This document shows positions 42,833 through 53,693 of a stretch of DNA of 64,000 nt, one piece after another. Source of the DNA: Thauera propionica. Lineage in GTDB: Bacteria > Pseudomonadota > Gammaproteobacteria > Burkholderiales > Rhodocyclaceae. The stretch lies in contig NZ_NOIH01000012.1 of the NCBI RefSeq assembly GCF_002245655.1, positions 1 to 64,000 of the forward strand. Direction: 5' to 3'. The position numbers and the translations under genes were made by a program. Position 1 is the first letter of the stretch. Each line of letters begins with the position of its first letter. The notes beneath the pieces were generated by a model. It was given only the letters and a program-made list of their open reading frames with translations, searched no databases and had not been told where the DNA came from.

Positions 42833-45126
42833 TCAAGTCCCGCCGATTTCCCGCATCGCGTCGGCGGCGCGCAGGATCGCTTCGGGTGTGGCCGGGGCGT
42901 CGAGCGGCGGCGCGACGCGGTGTCCGGCGAGACTGCCGAGCGCGTCGCGGATGGCGAAGAACACCGAGAACGCAAGCAGCAGCGGCGGTTCGCCTACCGC
43001 CTTGGAGCGCAGGATGGTGTCTTCGCGGTTGGCGTTGTCGAACAGTCGCACGCGGAAATCGGGCGGGCAGTCGTGGATGGCGGGGATCTTGTAGGTGGAG
43101 GGCGCATGCGTCAGCAGGCGGCCCTCATCGTTCCACACCAGCTCCTCCAGCGTCAGCCAGCCCAGGCCCTGCATGAAGCCGCCTTCGACCTGGCCGCGGT
43201 CGATCGCCGGGTTTATCGATCGGCCGGCGTCGTGCAACAGGTCGGCCCGCAGCAGCGTCCATTCGCCGGTCAGGGTGTCGACCGCGACCTCGGACACCGC
43301 CGCGCCGTAGGCGAAGTAGTAGAAGGGGTGACCGGTGAGCGTGCGGGCGTCCCAGTGCAGGCCGGGGGTGGCGTAGAAGCCGTCGGACCATAATTGCAGA
43401 CGGGCGACGTAGGCCTCGCGTACGAGCTGGGCGAAAGGGATGCGTGCAGTGCCGGCCTGTACGTGGTCGTCGGCGAACACCACGTCGACGGCGGCGACGC
43501 CAGTGCGCTCGGCGGCGAAGGTTGCCAGGCGGTCGCGGATGCGGCGCGCGGCCGCTTCGGCCGCCTTGCCGTTGAGATCCGAGCCGCTCGACGCCGCCGT
43601 GGCCGAGGTGTTGGCGACCTTGCCGGTGTCGGTGGCGGTGCAGCGGACGCGCGCCAGCGGCACGCCCAGCGTGTGCGCCACGACCTGTGCGACCTTGGTG
43701 TTGAGGCCCTGACCCATCTCGGTGCCGCCGTGGTTCACCAGCACCGAACCGTCAGTGTAGACGTGCACCAGCGCGCCCGCCTGGTTGAGGTGGCTGAGGT
43801 TGAAGGAGATGCCGAACTTCACCGGCGTCAGCGCCAGCCCCTTGCGGATCACCGGACTGCCGGCGTTGAAGGCGGCAATCTGCGCGCGGCGGGCGCGGTA
43901 GTCGCTGTCTTCTTCCAGCTGCGCGACCAGGGTGTGGATGACGTTGTCGGCGACCGGCTGGCCATAGGGCGTGGTGTCGCGGCCGGCGCCGGCCTGTGCC
44001 GCGTAGAAGTTGCGCTTGCGCACATCCAGCGGGTCGAGCCCGGTGGCGTAGGCGATGTCGTCGAGGATGCGCTCGATCGCGAAGGCGCCCTGCGGCCCGC
44101 CGAAGCCGCGGAAGGCGGTGCTCGACTGGCGATTGGTGCGCGCGCAGCAGGCGGAAACGTCGGCCGCGGGCAGGTAGTAGGCGTTGTCGACATGGCAGAC
44201 GGCGCGCGTGGCGACCGGGCCGCTGAGGTCGGCCGACCAGCCGGCGTCGAGCACCATGTCGATGCGCACACCGTGCAGCAGGCCATCCGTATCGAAGCCG
44301 GCGGCCCAGTCGCAATGCACGGCGTGGCGCTTGCCGGTGACGAGCATGTCGTCGTCGCGGTCGGGCCGCAGTTTGACCGGGCGTTGCAGCCGTTGCGCGG
44401 CCAGCGATGCGATGCAGGCGAAGACGGCGGACTGCGCTTCCTTGCCGCCGAAGCCGCCGCCCATGCGCCGCACCTCGACCCGCACCCGGTGGCTGGCCAC
44501 GCCGAGCATGGCCGCGACCGCGTGCTGCATCTCGCTCGGGTGCTGGGTGGAACTGTGCAGGTGCAGGCCGCCATCCTCCGTCGGCCAGGCGTACGCGATC
44601 TGGCCTTCGAGATAGAAGTGCTCCTGCGCGCCAACCCTGGCGCGCCCCGCAAGCTGCAGCGGGGCCTGGGCGAGGGCGGTTTCGGCATCGCCGCGGGCGA
44701 GCCTGAGCGGTGGCAGCACCCAGGACTGCTGACGGTGGGCTTCGAGCGGATCGAGCACGGCCGGTCGCGGTGCGTAGTCAACGGCCGCAAGGCGCGCGGC
44801 ATGGCGCGCCTGCTCGCGCGTGTCGGCGACGACGGCGAACACCGGCTGGCCAAGGTAGTGGACTTCGCCATCGGCCAGGATCGGCTCGTCGTGCAGCACG
44901 GCGCCGCAGTCGTTGACAGCGGGAATGTCGGCGGCGGTGAGGACCGCGCGCACACCCGGCGCCGCGCGCACGGCCTCGAGGTCGAGGGCGGCGATGCGCG
45001 CATGGGCATGTGGCGACAGGCCGAGGGCGCAGTGCAGCGTGCCGGCGAGTTCGGGCAGGTCGTCGACATAGGGCGCGCTGCCGGTGACGTGCAGGTGCGC
45101 GGACTCGTGCGGCGGGACGGGGCGGC

Positions 45127-45130
<4 letters not shown>
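42833..45130 (-). CDS. xdhB: Xanthine dehydrogenase molybdopterin subunit XdhB
   Basis: Moco-binding catalytic subunit that hydroxylates hypoxanthine and xanthine to urate. The 765 aa protein has the Moco contacts GGGFGGKEAQSAVFA, AFRGFGGPQGAFAIE and HGGTEMGQGLNTK. The C-terminal motif AVGEPPLLLAFSVFFA holds the catalytic glutamate. ATG 45130 overlaps the xdhA stop by 4 nt, so translation is coupled. It matches bacterial two-subunit XDH in length. Insertion of sulfurated Moco would need XdhC, encoded about 18 kb away. Confidence 0.95.
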
Positions 45131-46650
<1,520 letters not shown>

Positions 46651-47078
46651 CGGATCGACTCCTGCGGCGTGGCTGTCGTGAAAAGCGTCACGGAGGCCGG
46701 TGCGGCGATTTGCGCCTGCTCGGGGGCGAGCGGCGCCCGTCGATCCGAAGGTCTCAGACCGGCCGGAGCCTTGTCAAACGGGGATTTCGGATACGTTGGT
46801 CGGGGCGGCGAAGGGGGCGGAATGAGGCCCCGGGTTGCGTCTGAATTCGTGCTTTCTATCGACAAATCAGAAACTTGTTTCCACAGGAGGTTTATCGCCC
46901 GCAGTGAGGCGACTATACTGCAGCCATTGTGTTGCGGTGCAGCAAATGCTGTCGCCGCGCATCCGTGCTTTCGGGCCGTTCGCGTCGCGGTGTGTTTCGT
47001 CCCGCCTGTGCGAATGCCGGCCCGGACTCGAAGCTGCCGATGCGAACGCTCTCCTTTGCCAACTATCAGGATTCGATC
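46651..47078. other. 428-bp intergenic region
   Basis: The region lies between divergent xdhA and a small secreted protein gene. A -10-like TATACT occurs at 46914-46919 with a weak TTTATC (46891-46896) 17 bp upstream, which could drive the plus-strand gene with a leader of about 150 nt. Overlapping open frames on both strands show no ribosome-binding site at their starts, signal or family resemblance. I see no inverted repeat long enough to call. Confidence 0.4.
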
Positions 47079-47432
47079 ATGAAAACCCCCATGCATTTTG
47101 CCGCTGCCGCCACCCTGGCCCTTGGTCTGGCAGCCACGCCCGCCCTCGCTGAAAACGCCACGCTGAAGGTTGCGCTGGCGGACTCCGCCGCCATGCAGGC
47201 CCAGCCGCTGGCCGTGATGCTCGACCAGCCGACGGGCGGTGCCTTTGTTTATTTGCAGGAAGAAGGCTGGAAGTTCTCGGCTCGCAACGCGGCCGCAGGC
47301 AACGTCGACGCGCCCGTGCCGGGCGCCGGCCAGCCGGTGAGCCTGTTCGTCGATGGCCCGACCGGCTTCGTGTTCAGCTACGTGGTGGACAAGGGCTGGA
47401 CCTACGCCGGCCGCGTTGGCGGCGCCGAGTAA
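47079..47432 (+). CDS. Small secreted protein of unknown function
   Basis: A 117 aa protein with a clear Sec signal peptide: KTP, a hydrophobic core of alanines and leucines, and the cleavage site TPALA-EN near residue 24. The mature part of about 93 residues is acidic and contains two similar segments, AVMLDQPTGGAFVYLQEEGW and SLFVDGPTGFVFSYVVDKGW, that look like a tandem beta-rich repeat. Mature cysteines are absent. I recognise no family. ATG 47079 is supported by the signal peptide and a modest AGG upstream; an open frame continues 150 nt further up but reads through the leader. Confidence 0.75.
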   Translation: MKTPMHFAAAATLALGLAATPALAENATLKVALADSAAMQAQPLAVMLDQPTGGAFVYLQEEGWKFSARNAAAGNVDAPVPGAGQPVSLFVDGPTGFVFSYVVDKGWTYAGRVGGAE

Positions 47433-47445
47433 GTTCTGCCGCGGG

Positions 47446-47475
47446 CGCGCCCGGCCGCGCCCGGCCGCGCCCGCC
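47446..47475. repeat. Three tandem 10-bp GC repeats between convergent genes
   Basis: The unit CGCGCCCGGC occurs at 47446-47455 and 47456-47465, and as CGCGCCCGCC at 47466-47475. It lies between the stops of the secreted-protein gene and the convergent Sel1 gene. It is probably a slippage-prone simple repeat; it can also form GC-rich hairpins. Confidence 0.8.
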
Positions 47476-48284
47476 TAGTCCTGCGCGACGGGGCCCGATA
47501 TCGGCAGCGCGAGATTGCCTTCGGCCGCGACGGATTCGGCCTGCGCGGCCTTCAGTTCTTCCTGCGACAGCTTCAGCGCGATGTTGTCGCGTTCATGCAC
47601 GCCATCCATGTTCATCTGCGCCGCCGCGCGATTGAACCAGACGTAGGCCGTTACCGCGTTCTGCTCCACCCCAAGGCCGCTGCGATACAGCCGGCCGAGC
47701 TCGACCATGCCGTCGGTGTTGCCGGCATCGGCCGACGCGCGTACCCATTTTTCCGCGTACTCGTAGTTCTGCGGCACGCCCACGCCGCTGCGGTAGAGCT
47801 TGCCCAGTTGCAGCATCGCGCCGGAGTGCCCGCTGGCGGCGGCACGGCTGAGCCAATGCACCGCTTCGGCCCCTGCCGCCTTGCCGTGCGAGGCATCGAG
47901 CAGGGCGGCGCGCCCGATGCGGTATTGGGCCTCAGGGTCGCCTGCCTTCGCGGCCTCGAGCGTGCTGGTGGTCGGTGGCGCTTCCTGCATCGCCGTTTCC
48001 GTCGTGCCGGAGCTGTCATCGTCCTCGCCTGCCAGCAGCGCGGCGGCAACCAGGCCCACGCCTGCCAGCAGCACCGCGGCGACAACGGTCGCCCAAGTGC
48101 CTGTCTGGCTATTTCCGCTGCTGTTGCGCGCCGGCGGCTTGGCGATGAAGCGATGCGAGCACGCCAGGCAGCGATAGGGGTGGCCACCGGGGTGAGACAG
48201 CTTCTCCTCGTGTGAGCGCCAGCGTGACTCGCGGCAGCGACTCGCACCACATTCGGGACAGCAGGGCGCGGCGCGAGCGCTCAT
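47475..48284 (-). CDS. Zinc-ribbon / transmembrane / Sel1-repeat protein
   Basis: A 269 aa protein with three parts. The N-terminus has paired cysteines CCPECGASRC and CLACSHRF that resemble a zinc ribbon. One transmembrane helix lies at about residues 64-86 (WATVVAAVLLAGVGLVAAAL). Three Sel1-like repeats follow, seen in AQYRIGRAAL, AMLQLGKLYRSGVGVPQNY and GMVELGRLYRSGLGVEQN. The Sel1 part would lie on the periplasmic side if the ribbon is cytosolic. Sel1 repeats mediate protein contacts; no partner is evident. ATG 48284 is preferred; an in-frame ATG 18 nt upstream also exists. Confidence 0.82.
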   Translation of the reverse strand: MSARAAPCCPECGASRCRESRWRSHEEKLSHPGGHPYRCLACSHRFIAKPPARNSSGNSQTGTWATVVAAVLLAGVGLVAAALLAGEDDDSSGTTETAMQEAPPTTSTLEAAKAGDPEAQYRIGRAALLDASHGKAAGAEAVHWLSRAAASGHSGAMLQLGKLYRSGVGVPQNYEYAEKWVRASADAGNTDGMVELGRLYRSGLGVEQNAVTAYVWFNRAAAQMNMDGVHERDNIALKLSQEELKAAQAESVAAEGNLALPISGPVAQD

Positions 48285-48476
48285 GACGTGGAGTGCCTTC
48301 AAAGGTCGTCCCGGCGCGTCAGGGTGGGCCGGGTATTTCGGGTGGTGCTACAGGTGTGTGTGGCACGCAGTTGCTTATATGCGTCGGAATGCGATTCTCG
48401 GTCAAACAGCGCCGAAGTTCAAGGTGGGCGCGGGGTCTGGGCGCGAAGGGTGCTGCGGGTCGGGGCGGAGAATATG

Positions 48477-48500
48477 AAAAAAGGGTGCCGTTTGGCACCC
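48477..48500 (-). terminator. Intrinsic terminator of nrdJ
   Basis: On the minus strand the perfect stem GGGTGCC/GGCACCC (plus 48483-48489 and 48494-48500, loop of four) is followed directly by six T (plus-strand A-run 48477-48482). It lies about 45 nt downstream of the nrdJ stop. A second hairpin, GGGGGC/GCCCCC, at 48512-48525 lies between the stop and this terminator. Confidence 0.9.
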
Positions 48501-48545
48501 CTTTTCCAATTGGGGGCGAGCCCCCGTTCGGGTCTGATCCCCGGA

Positions 48546-51434
48546 TCAGCCGCAGGTCCCCACCGCGCCGCAGGCGGTGCAGAAGTCGCAGCCGTCCTTG
48601 CGGATCACCGTGTGGTTGCCGCACTCGGTGCACAGCGCGCCCTGCATCAGCTTGGGCTCGTTGTCGTCGCGCGGCGACTCGAGGATGCCCATCTCGCGCG
48701 TCGGGTAGCCGCGCTCGTCGAGCACGCCAAGCATGGCGTAGCGGTGGATGATGAGCTGCGCCAGGTAGGCCACCGTGCTGGGCCAGTTCTGCTGGCGGCG
48801 GGTGCCGGGCACGAAGGCCATGAAGTCGCCCAGCGGCTCGGGGTAGTCGAGCAGCTTGCGCAGCTTCATGCCGATCCAGGCCGGGTCCATGACGCGCATG
48901 TCGAGCGACAGGATGCGGGTCAGGCCGTCCAGGGCGCGCGGGTAGTTGCCCGACAGCCACACCGAGTACGGGCGGGTGACGCCGTCCGGCAGGGTGATTT
49001 CCTTCAGGCCGAGCACGAAGTCTTCACCGGTGGCCGGGTTGTAGATGTCCACCGTCCACGACAGGGTGCCGTCGGTGCCGGTCTTGGGCTCCTCGAGGCT
49101 GAACAGGGTGTCGAGCACGCTGTTGCTCTCGTCTTCCTTGTCGAACACGCCGAGCTTCTCGCAGCGGTAGTTCACCACCTGGGCGAAGGCCGACACCACG
49201 CCGGGCACCAGCTTCTTCTCGCCGTGCGGCGGGAAGGGCATCTCGAACGAGCGCTCGCCCACAGTACGGGCCAGGGTGTCGAGCTTGAGCTTGAGCCAGC
49301 CGCGGTCATTGGCGCGCATGTCCATCGACAGGGTCTTGGCCACTGCGCCCAGGCCGCGCGGCTGGTCGGCACCGTTCACCCACACTTCAAAGGGGAAGCT
49401 GCCGCCGTTGTTGCCCACCTGGCCGACGAACAGCGCAAAGCCGCCGGTCGGGGTGTTGAGCATGTAGGTCCAGGCCAGGTTGCCATCGGGAAGGTCCGGA
49501 CGGCCGGGCCAGCGCAGGCTCGAGAGCACCGGGGCCGGCAGGTTCTTGATCGACAGGCGCTTGTTTGCGTCGGAAATCTCGACGTCGTGCGGCTGCTTCT
49601 GCTCGGTGGTCGGGGTGACCGACAGCACCGAACCCAGCACCGAGTTGGGGCGGTACGTGGCGAGACCCTTCAGGCCAGCCTTCCACGCGGTGAGGTAGAG
49701 GTCCTCGAATTCGGCGTAGGGGTAGTCCTCGGGCACGTTCACCGTCTTGGAGATGGACGTGTCGATGTAGGGGGCGACGGCGGCGACCATGTCCTTGTGC
49801 GCCTGCGCGGAGATCTCCAGCGCGGTGACGAAGGATTCCGGCAGCTTGTCGACGTTGCCGCCGAGGTGGCGGTACAGGCGCCACGCGTAGTCCTCGACCG
49901 CGTACTCCTTGAAGGTGCCGTCGGCCATGCGCTTGCGGCGGGTGTAGGTGTAGGAGAAGGGCGGCTCGATGCCGTTCGAGGCGTTGTCGGCGAAGGCCAG
50001 GCTGATGGTGCCGGTGGGCGCGATCGACAGCAGGTGCGAGTTGCGGATGCCGTTCTTGCGGATCCTGTCCTTCACGTCGGCCGGCAGGCGCGAGGCGAAG
50101 TTGCCGCCCGACAGGTACAGGTCGGCGTTGAACAGCGGGAAGGCGCCGCGCTCCTTGGCCAGGTCGGACGAGGCGAGGTAGGCACGATTACGCATGAATT
50201 CGGAGATCTTGCGCGCTTCCTCGCGTGCCTCGGTTGTGTCGTAGCGCTTGCCGAGCATGATCAGCGCGTCACCCAGGCCGGTGAAACCCAGACCCACGCG
50301 GCGCTTGGACTGCGCTTCGGCATGCTGCTGCTCGAGCGGCCAGTGGGTGGCTTCGAGCACGTTGTCGAGCATGCGGATAGAGACGTCGACCACCTTGCCG
50401 AAGCCGGCGTAATCGAACTCGGCCTTGTCGCTGAACGGGTTCTTGACGAAGGGCGTCAGGTTGATCGAGCCCAGGCAGCAGCAACCGTAGGGCGGCAGCG
50501 GCTGTTCGGCGCAGGGGTTGGTGGCCTCGATGGTCTCGCAGTAGTACAGGTTGTTGTCCTGGTTCATGCGGTCGAGGAACAGGATGCCCGGCTCGGCGTG
50601 GTCGTAGGTCGAGCGCATGATCTGGTCCCACAGATCGCGCGCGCGCACCTTGCGGTACACCCACAGGCCGTCGTCGCGCTGGTAGGCGCCGGCCTGCTTC
50701 AGTTCTTCGGTGGGCTCGGCCTTGTGCGCGAGCTCGACGTCGCCATTGGCCTCGACGGCCTGCATGAAGGGGTCGGTCACGCCAACCGAGATGTTGAAGT
50801 TGGTGAGGTCGCCTTCGTCCTTGGCGTGGATGAATTCCTCGATGTCCGGATGGTCGCAGCGCAGCACGCCCATCTGCGCACCGCGGCGCGCACCCGCAGA
50901 CTCGACCGTCTCGCACGAGCGGTCGAACACGCGCATGTAGGACACCGGGCCGGAGGCGTTCGACGCCGTGCCCTTCACGAGCGCGCCCTTCGGGCGGATC
51001 GACGAGAAGTCGTAGCCGACGCCGCCGCCGCGGCGCATGGTCTCGGCGGCCTGGGCCAGCGCGGTGTAGATGCCGGGGCGGCCATCGACGGCCTCGGTCA
51101 CCGAGTCGCCGACCGGCTGCACGAAGCAGTTGATCAGCGTGGCGGCCAGCGTGGTGCCCGCGGCGCTGTTGATGCGACCGGCGGGCACGAAACCCTTTTC
51201 CTGCGCTTCGAGGAATTTCGCTTCCCAGTGGGCGCGCTTATCCTCGGCCTCGACCGCGGCGAGTGCGCGCGCGACGCGCTGGCGCACCTGGGCAACGGTC
51301 TGCTCGTCGCCTTTGGCATATTTCTCGATGAGGACTTCGCCCGAGATTTCCTGCATCGCCAGGTTGGCGGCGGTGGGCTTGACGTTGCCTTGGGTGGGTG
51401 CGCTGGTGGTCTCGCTCATGGTCTTTTTCTTCAT
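48546..51434 (-). CDS. nrdJ: Adenosylcobalamin-dependent ribonucleoside-diphosphate reductase (class II, NrdJ)
   Basis: Class II reductase that makes deoxyribonucleotides with a B12-derived radical and works with or without oxygen. The protein has 962 aa if ATG 51434 is used, 957 aa from ATG 51419. The active-site motif [20 protein letters not shown], upstream [14 protein letters not shown] and [11 protein letters not shown], and [13 protein letters not shown] are clear. The C-terminus carries a zinc-ribbon-like CTECGNH...CDFCTACG. Neither start has a strong ribosome-binding site. It is monocistronic: own promoter with candidate NrdR boxes upstream and an intrinsic terminator downstream. Confidence 0.95.
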   Translation of the reverse strand: MKKKTMSETTSAPTQGNVKPTAANLAMQEISGEVLIEKYAKGDEQTVAQVRQRVARALAAVEAEDKRAHWEAKFLEAQEKGFVPAGRINSAAGTTLAATLINCFVQPVGDSVTEAVDGRPGIYTALAQAAETMRRGGGVGYDFSSIRPKGALVKGTASNASGPVSYMRVFDRSCETVESAGARRGAQMGVLRCDHPDIEEFIHAKDEGDLTNFNISVGVTDPFMQAVEANGDVELAHKAEPTEELKQAGAYQRDDGLWVYRKVRARDLWDQIMRSTYDHAEPGILFLDRMNQDNNLYYCETIEATNPCAEQPLPPYGCCCLGSINLTPFVKNPFSDKAEFDYAGFGKVVDVSIRMLDNVLEATHWPLEQQHAEAQSKRRVGLGFTGLGDALIMLGKRYDTTEAREEARKISEFMRNRAYLASSDLAKERGAFPLFNADLYLSGGNFASRLPADVKDRIRKNGIRNSHLLSIAPTGTISLAFADNASNGIEPPFSYTYTRRKRMADGTFKEYAVEDYAWRLYRHLGGNVDKLPESFVTALEISAQAHKDMVAAVAPYIDTSISKTVNVPEDYPYAEFEDLYLTAWKAGLKGLATYRPNSVLGSVLSVTPTTEQKQPHDVEISDANKRLSIKNLPAPVLSSLRWPGRPDLPDGNLAWTYMLNTPTGGFALFVGQVGNNGGSFPFEVWVNGADQPRGLGAVAKTLSMDMRANDRGWLKLKLDTLARTVGERSFEMPFPPHGEKKLVPGVVSAFAQVVNYRCEKLGVFDKEDESNSVLDTLFSLEEPKTGTDGTLSWTVDIYNPATGEDFVLGLKEITLPDGVTRPYSVWLSGNYPRALDGLTRILSLDMRVMDPAWIGMKLRKLLDYPEPLGDFMAFVPGTRRQQNWPSTVAYLAQLIIHRYAMLGVLDERGYPTREMGILESPRDDNEPKLMQGALCTECGNHTVIRKDGCDFCTACGAVGTCG

Positions 51435-51521
51435 CCGTGGGAGGTTCGTAAAACGGACTGAAGAATAGCGCCTAAACTGCGCGAGCGCAAAAAAATAAAA
51501 CCGTTTAAAAACAAAAGCTTA

Positions 51522-51537
51522 ATTATTATGGTTGTGT
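51522..51537. promoter_or_regulatory. Weak candidate NrdR box (proximal)
   Basis: The sequence ends in TTGTGT, matching one half of the NrdR box consensus, but the other half is poor. It is centred 32 bp (three helical turns) from the strong palindrome at 51555-51568, the spacing at which NrdR boxes are usually paired. It also overlaps the nrdJ -10 element. Alone it would not be called. Confidence 0.4.
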
Positions 51538-51554
51538 TGCATTTAAAAAAACAA
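51525..51554 (-). promoter_or_regulatory. Sigma-70-type promoter of nrdJ
   Basis: Read on the minus strand, TTGTTT (51549-51554) and CATAAT (51525-51530) are separated by 18 bp. A start near 51518 would give a leader of about 85-100 nt. The surrounding 100 bp is strikingly AT-rich against the GC-rich background. Confidence 0.65.
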
Positions 51555-51568
51555 TACTAGATCTAGTA
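51555..51568. promoter_or_regulatory. Candidate NrdR box (distal) upstream of nrdJ
   Basis: TACTAGATCTAGTA is a perfect 14-bp palindrome closely resembling the core of the NrdR box (ACTATATATAGT type). It adjoins the upstream side of the nrdJ -35 element. NrdR represses ribonucleotide reductase genes in many bacteria through paired boxes. Confidence 0.6.
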
Positions 51569-51589
51569 GCAAAAATTCGTTCGATTTTG

Positions 51590-51612
51590 CGCGAAAACCC
51601 AGTGTTTTCGCG
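51590..51612. terminator. Hairpin downstream of the HDOD gene
   Basis: A perfect 9-bp stem, CGCGAAAAC (51590-51598) with GTTTTCGCG (51604-51612), lies 22 nt past the HDOD stop on the minus strand. No T-run follows immediately; a short one comes about 12 nt later. It may separate HDOD and nrdJ transcription. Confidence 0.5.
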
Positions 51613-51633
51613 GGTTTCGAGGTCTTTGGCGAC

Positions 51634-52488
51634 CTAGCGGGGGGCGGACGAGAAGAACAGCGACAGGTAGGCCGCGAGGTTCAGCTCAGCCTCTTCGCGT
51701 AGCGTGGCGATGCATTCCGCATCGACATCGAGCAGATCCCACACCGTCTGGTCGATGCGTGCAGCGGTCTGTTCGCTCGACTCACCGAGCTTGTCCGCGG
51801 CAACGATGTGGCTGGCGAGATTTAGCGCTGCGGCATCGACGGCATGCTCTCCGCCCAGGCGCGGCAGCGTCTGCGCGCCGATGGCTTCGGCAAAGGCGCG
51901 GGGTACCCGCCAATGGTCCATCAGTGTCGCGCCGACCTCGGCGAAGTCGCAGCCGACGATCCGGCGTTCGACGAGGTGAAGGGGTTCGTCGCCCTGTTCG
52001 GCAATCGTTCGCGCTTCGGCGGCGAGCTCCGGCGCGGTCTGGAACAGCACCAGATGACCGATGTCGGCCAGCAGGCCGATCACGAAGCTGCGCTCCACCG
52101 CGACCGAGCCCGTGCGTTGCGCGATCGCGCGCGAAGCCAGGGCGCACAGCACGCTGTCGCGCCAGAAGCGGTTCATGTCGAGCTGTGCCGGGCGGATGCC
52201 GGCAAACACCGCATGCAGCGACATTGCCAGCACGAGGTCGTGCACCTGCTGCAGGCCGAGGATCTGCACCGCGCGCACGACATTGTCGATCTCGCCCCGG
52301 TGGCCGTACATCGCGCTGTTCACCAGGCGCAGCAGCCGGGCAGTGAGGGCGGGGTCGGCCGACACCAGGCGCGCGACCTCGAATACCGATCCGTCTGGCG
52401 ACTCGAGTTGCTCGCGCACGCGCTCGTACACCGTCGGCAGCGAGGTCAGGGCTTCGATCTGGCTGACCAGTTCCTGGGCTGAATGCAT
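51634..52488 (-). CDS. HDOD-domain signalling protein
   Basis: A 284 aa protein consisting mainly of an HDOD domain (about 10-210), a metal-free relative of HD phosphohydrolases used in bacterial signalling. SLPTVYERVREQLES, VSADPALTARLLRLVNSAMYG and AVQILGLQQVHDLVLAMS are typical of the family. The C-terminal ~70 residues continue as helices with HIVAADKLGESS. AGGAG precedes ATG 52488, ruling out the longer upstream frame. It lies upstream of nrdJ on the same strand but a hairpin separates them. Function unknown. Confidence 0.9.
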   Translation of the reverse strand: MHSAQELVSQIEALTSLPTVYERVREQLESPDGSVFEVARLVSADPALTARLLRLVNSAMYGHRGEIDNVVRAVQILGLQQVHDLVLAMSLHAVFAGIRPAQLDMNRFWRDSVLCALASRAIAQRTGSVAVERSFVIGLLADIGHLVLFQTAPELAAEARTIAEQGDEPLHLVERRIVGCDFAEVGATLMDHWRVPRAFAEAIGAQTLPRLGGEHAVDAAALNLASHIVAADKLGESSEQTAARIDQTVWDLLDVDAECIATLREEAELNLAAYLSLFFSSAPR

Positions 52489-52514
52489 GGAGGGCTCCTG
52501 TTGCGTGCGGCCGA

Positions 52515-53510
52515 TTATCCGCGATCGCTCATGACGCTGGAACGCCGCGGCGTGAACACGAGCGGCGCGGCAGGGGGCAGTTCGGGCTGGAGGGTGACGT
52601 GCTCGATGCCGAAACGCTCGCGCAGCAGTGCCTGTTCCGCCTCCAGCACCGTCTGCCACGCTTGCTCGCCGGTCAGCAGGATGTGTGCGGAAAGTGCGGT
52701 ACGGCGCGAATCCAGGCTCCAGATGTGGAGGTCATGCACTGAACGCACGCCGGGCACCCCTGCCATGCCGCGGCCCACATCGGGCAGCGACAGGCCGTCG
52801 GGCACGCCCTCGAGCAGGGTGTGCAGCACGTTGCGCAGCAGCGACAGCGTGGAGAACAGGATCAGACCGCAGATCAGCATGGTCAGCAGCGGGTCGATCG
52901 GCGTCCAGCCGGTGAACTGGATGACGAGGCCGGAGGCCAGCGCCGCCACCGAGCCGAGCAGGTCGCCCATCACGTGCAGCAGCGCGCCGCGGGTGTTGAG
53001 GTCGCCCTCGCCGCGGGTCAGCAGCCAGGCGACGACCAGATTCAGCACGAGGCCGCCGAGTGCCACCAGCGTCACCATTTCGCCCGCGATCTCGCGCGGC
53101 TCGAGCAGGCGCAGCACCGCCTGCCACAGCAGCAGGGCCACCACCGCGAGCATGAACAGACTGTTGGCCAGTGCCGCGAGCGCCTCGACGCGGCGCAGGC
53201 CGTAGGAGTGGCGCGGACTCGTCGGGCGCAGCGCGATGCGTGCCGCAATCGCGGCCAGCCCGAGCGACAGTGCGTCGGTAACCATGTGCCCGGCGTCCCC
53301 CAGCAGTGCCAGCGAACCCGACCACCAGCCCGCCAGCGCCTCGACCGCGGCGAAGCCGAGGGTCAGCACCAGCGCCAGCGGCAGGTAGCGACTTGCGGCG
53401 TGGTCGTGATGGTGGGGCCCATGTCCATGCCCGCCATGTCCGTGTTCATGGCCGTGCGTATGGGAATGGTCGTGATCGTGGTGGTGTCGCGGGTCGTGCG
53501 TCGCTGCCAT
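52515..53510 (-). CDS. Cation diffusion facilitator transporter (zinc-type, CzcD/ZitB-like)
   Basis: A 331 aa inner-membrane exporter of divalent metal ions, probably Zn(II). A histidine-rich N-terminus (about residues 7-38) precedes six spans. The metal site motifs HxxxD appear twice: LLGDAGHMVTDALSL in helix 2 and LHVMGDLLGSV in helix 5. The C-terminal domain contains VRSVHDLHIWSLDS, conserved in ZitB/CzcD proteins. It is followed 26 nt later by the HDOD gene on the same strand and is divergent from ttrB, with about 180 nt between the start codons. Confidence 0.92.
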   Translation of the reverse strand: MAATHDPRHHHDHDHSHTHGHEHGHGGHGHGPHHHDHAASRYLPLALVLTLGFAAVEALAGWWSGSLALLGDAGHMVTDALSLGLAAIAARIALRPTSPRHSYGLRRVEALAALANSLFMLAVVALLLWQAVLRLLEPREIAGEMVTLVALGGLVLNLVVAWLLTRGEGDLNTRGALLHVMGDLLGSVAALASGLVIQFTGWTPIDPLLTMLICGLILFSTLSLLRNVLHTLLEGVPDGLSLPDVGRGMAGVPGVRSVHDLHIWSLDSRRTALSAHILLTGEQAWQTVLEAEQALLRERFGIEHVTLQPELPPAAPLVFTPRRSSVMSDRG

Positions 53511-53693
53511 GCGTTGCGGCCTCTGCTGTGGATGACGTGATTATGCGGCGCATGACCGGTGGTGGCATACCGCCGGTTTGGGGCAGGGGCGCAATAGGTA
53601 AAACCATCTAGCCGGTTGCCTCATTTCCCCAATTTTTGTAGGGACATTGCGGGCCTAGAGTGGCAACCACGCCAATGGCACCTGGAGTCCGTC
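53511..53693. promoter_or_regulatory. Divergent promoter region CDF transporter / ttrBCA
   Basis: This 183-bp gap must contain the TtrR-controlled promoter of ttrBCA. I see an imperfect inverted repeat ACCGGTGG-N7-CCGCCGGT (53555-53562 / 53570-53577), which is a candidate regulator site. There is no FNR box and no convincing -35/-10 pair. TtrR binding sequences are not known to me well enough to assign. Confidence 0.4.

Noticed and set aside
46669-47082. Possible 137-codon gene on the plus strand between xdhA and the secreted protein
   Set aside because: It lacks a ribosome-binding site, begins within 20 nt of the divergent xdhA start, covers the putative promoter of the secreted-protein gene and has no family resemblance.
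47446-47475. CRISPR-like or regulatory meaning of the GC tandem repeat
   Set aside because: There are only three 10-bp units with no spacers, between convergent stop codons. Simple slippage explains it.
48288-51461. Plus-strand open frame of over 1000 codons opposite nrdJ
   Set aside because: nrdJ is unambiguous on the minus strand. The plus-strand frame also crosses the nrdJ terminator and has no recognisable domain.
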